Origin: Planctomycetota bacterium | Lineage (GTDB): Bacteria; Planctomycetota; UBA1135 | NCBI GenBank assembly: GCA_027623585.1 | Contig: JAQBVK010000171.1 | Span: 1 to 5,618 of the forward strand | Direction of reading: 5' to 3' | DNA length: 5,618 nt | In this document: in pieces, positions 4,817-5,618 of the stretch | How the letters are laid out: every line of letters starts with the position of its first letter | Numbering within the stretch: the first letter of the stretch is position 1 | The notes under the pieces: generated by a model | Seen by the model: the letters and a program-made list of their open reading frames with translations, nothing else | Databases searched by the model: none | What the model was told of the DNA's origin: nothing | Program-made: the position numbers and the translations under genes

Positions 4817-5618
4817 AGCGGGGCGACAATGCGGAACTGCCGCAAACCCAACTGCAATTCTAACGGGGTCCAGCCGATGAAGTCGCCGTCGGCCTGCACG
4901 GGGGACCGCGCATCGCCCTCGACGCGCAGGGTGTTGACGGCGCGCCATTCCACGCCGCGCGCTTCGGCAAGCGTACTCCAGGTCGCGGTGGTTGCGAGCC
5001 GGGCCGCTGTTGCGAGCGTGAGGTCCGGCATCAGGTAGAGCTCCCAGCGGCCGTCGTCGATCGCGCAGGGGCCGAGGTTCCACCAGCCGGTTCCATAGAC
5101 CGAAATGCCGCTCGAAATTCCGTAGCGGTGTTCGCCGAGCGAAGCACCGTCGGCCGAGACGCGTTGTATGGGCGCGCTCCAACTGGTGGCGACCCCGGCC
5201 AGGGCGCCGGCGTAGTCGTGCATGTGGATCGGACCGGAGCGCATCTCCTGGATGCGGCGCACGATTTCTCCATCCGGACCGAAGCCGCAGCACAGAAAGG
5301 ACCAGCGCTCGATCGGCGCGCCGTGCTCGTCGTGCAGGCGCAGGCGCGCGCAGTCGGCGCGGACTACCGTTCCTTCAGCGGCGAGCCGCGCACAGGCGAG
5401 CGGATCACGCGGCCACCGCAAATGATGCGCGAGCAGGTTCGCGGTACCGAGCGGGAGCAACAGCAGCGGCGGCGGCTCGGGGACCGCGTTCAACACGAAG
5501 CCGAGCGTGCCATCCCCGCCGATCAACACCAGGCGATCCACTTGCGCGTCGGCGGCGCGGCGGGCGAAGTCGGCAGCCTGCTCAGGGCCTTGTTCGCTGA
5601 TCAACGCGTCGACCTCAT
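4813..5618 (-). CDS. Lipid kinase, diacylglycerol kinase catalytic family (5' end missing)
   Basis: The frame runs off the window edge at 5618. A TTG at 5602-5604 could be mistaken for a start, but the frame stays open beyond it and the usual N-terminal strand of the fold is missing, so the true start lies outside. Numbering from that TTG, 263 residues are visible. Features are the nucleotide-binding loop LVLIGGDGTLGFVLN at 25-39, PLGTANLLAHHL at 51-62, a GFGPDGEIV segment at 107-115 that opens the C-terminal beta domain, a DDGRWELYL strand at 183-191, and VQADGDFIGWTPLEL at 236-250. This matches the DAGK catalytic / YegS / DgkB / sphingosine-kinase-like superfamily, which phosphorylates diacylglycerol or related lipids using ATP at the membrane surface. 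Substrate cannot be told from sequence. After GGDGT most bacterial members have .NEV, whereas here it is LGFV. The C-terminal DGE motif reads DGD. Its stop overlaps the kdsA start as ATGA, which suggests an envelope-lipid role. Confidence 0.88.
   Translation of the reverse strand, partial: EVDALISEQGPEQAADFARRAADAQVDRLVLIGGDGTLGFVLNAVPEPPPLLLLPLGTANLLAHHLRWPRDPLACARLAAEGTVVRADCARLRLHDEHGAPIERWSFLCCGFGPDGEIVRRIQEMRSGPIHMHDYAGALAGVATSWSAPIQRVSADGASLGEHRYGISSGISVYGTGWWNLGPCAIDDGRWELYLMPDLTLATAARLATTATWSTLAEARGVEWRAVNTLRVEGDARSPVQADGDFIGWTPLELQLGLRQFRIVAPL

Noticed and set aside
4817..5293. N-terminal extension of kdsA inside the lipid kinase
   Set aside because: The extra residues are Arg-rich shadow of the kinase gene. 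KdsA length and the conserved N-terminus fit the ATG at 4816.
1..5618. Search for CRISPR, tRNA/rRNA, insertion sequence, toxin-antitoxin or defence system
   Set aside because: By eye I saw no regularly spaced repeats, cloverleaf, transposase or terminal inverted repeats, and no small paired genes. Conserved genes cover nearly all of the window, so there is no evidence of a new system here.

Overview
The window is a compact, gene-dense stretch of a high-GC bacterial chromosome (roughly two thirds G+C by eye, not computed). It holds eight protein-coding genes, two of them cut by the window edges, and almost no intergenic DNA. Kdo-8-phosphate synthase implies a Gram-negative-type envelope with LPS or a Kdo-containing glycan, and the FliA/WhiG-type sigma factor suggests flagellar or developmental regulation. 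Several variant motifs (CdsA without the usual H and R of its signature, YbeY with Asp in place of the third zinc-binding His) fit a lineage well away from Proteobacteria. Planctomycetota or another deep-branching high-GC phylum is my guess, with low confidence.

Layout. Positions 1-3113 form a plus-strand run. It starts with the C-terminal end of adenylosuccinate synthetase (purA). Next come undecaprenyl diphosphate synthase (uppS), phosphatidate cytidylyltransferase (cdsA), a PhoH-family ATPase (phoH/ybeZ) and the rRNA-maturation endonuclease ybeY. Neighbouring genes overlap by 16, 4 and 14 bases, except at cdsA/phoH, where a 43-base gap holds a clear stem-loop and a ribosome-binding site before a TTG start. 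After a 105-base gap (start of the sigma gene taken as 3219) with a plausible sigma-70-type promoter comes the FliA/WhiG-family sigma factor, ending at 3980. On the minus strand, a lipid kinase of the diacylglycerol kinase catalytic family (5' end beyond 5618) is followed by kdsA through an ATGA overlap. kdsA then runs tail-to-tail into the sigma gene, with both stop codons packed into one CTAG.

How the genes fit together. uppS makes the lipid carrier for peptidoglycan and O-antigen, cdsA makes CDP-diacylglycerol for phospholipids, and the minus-strand pair links a lipid kinase to Kdo synthesis. Much of the window is therefore envelope construction. phoH-ybeY is the widely conserved RNA/ribosome quality-control pair. 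purA is purine biosynthesis. I found no mobile element, CRISPR array, RNA gene, phage gene or new defence-like system. The points worth a second look are motif substitutions in conserved enzymes, the stem-loop, the sigma-gene promoter and the overlapping convergent stops.
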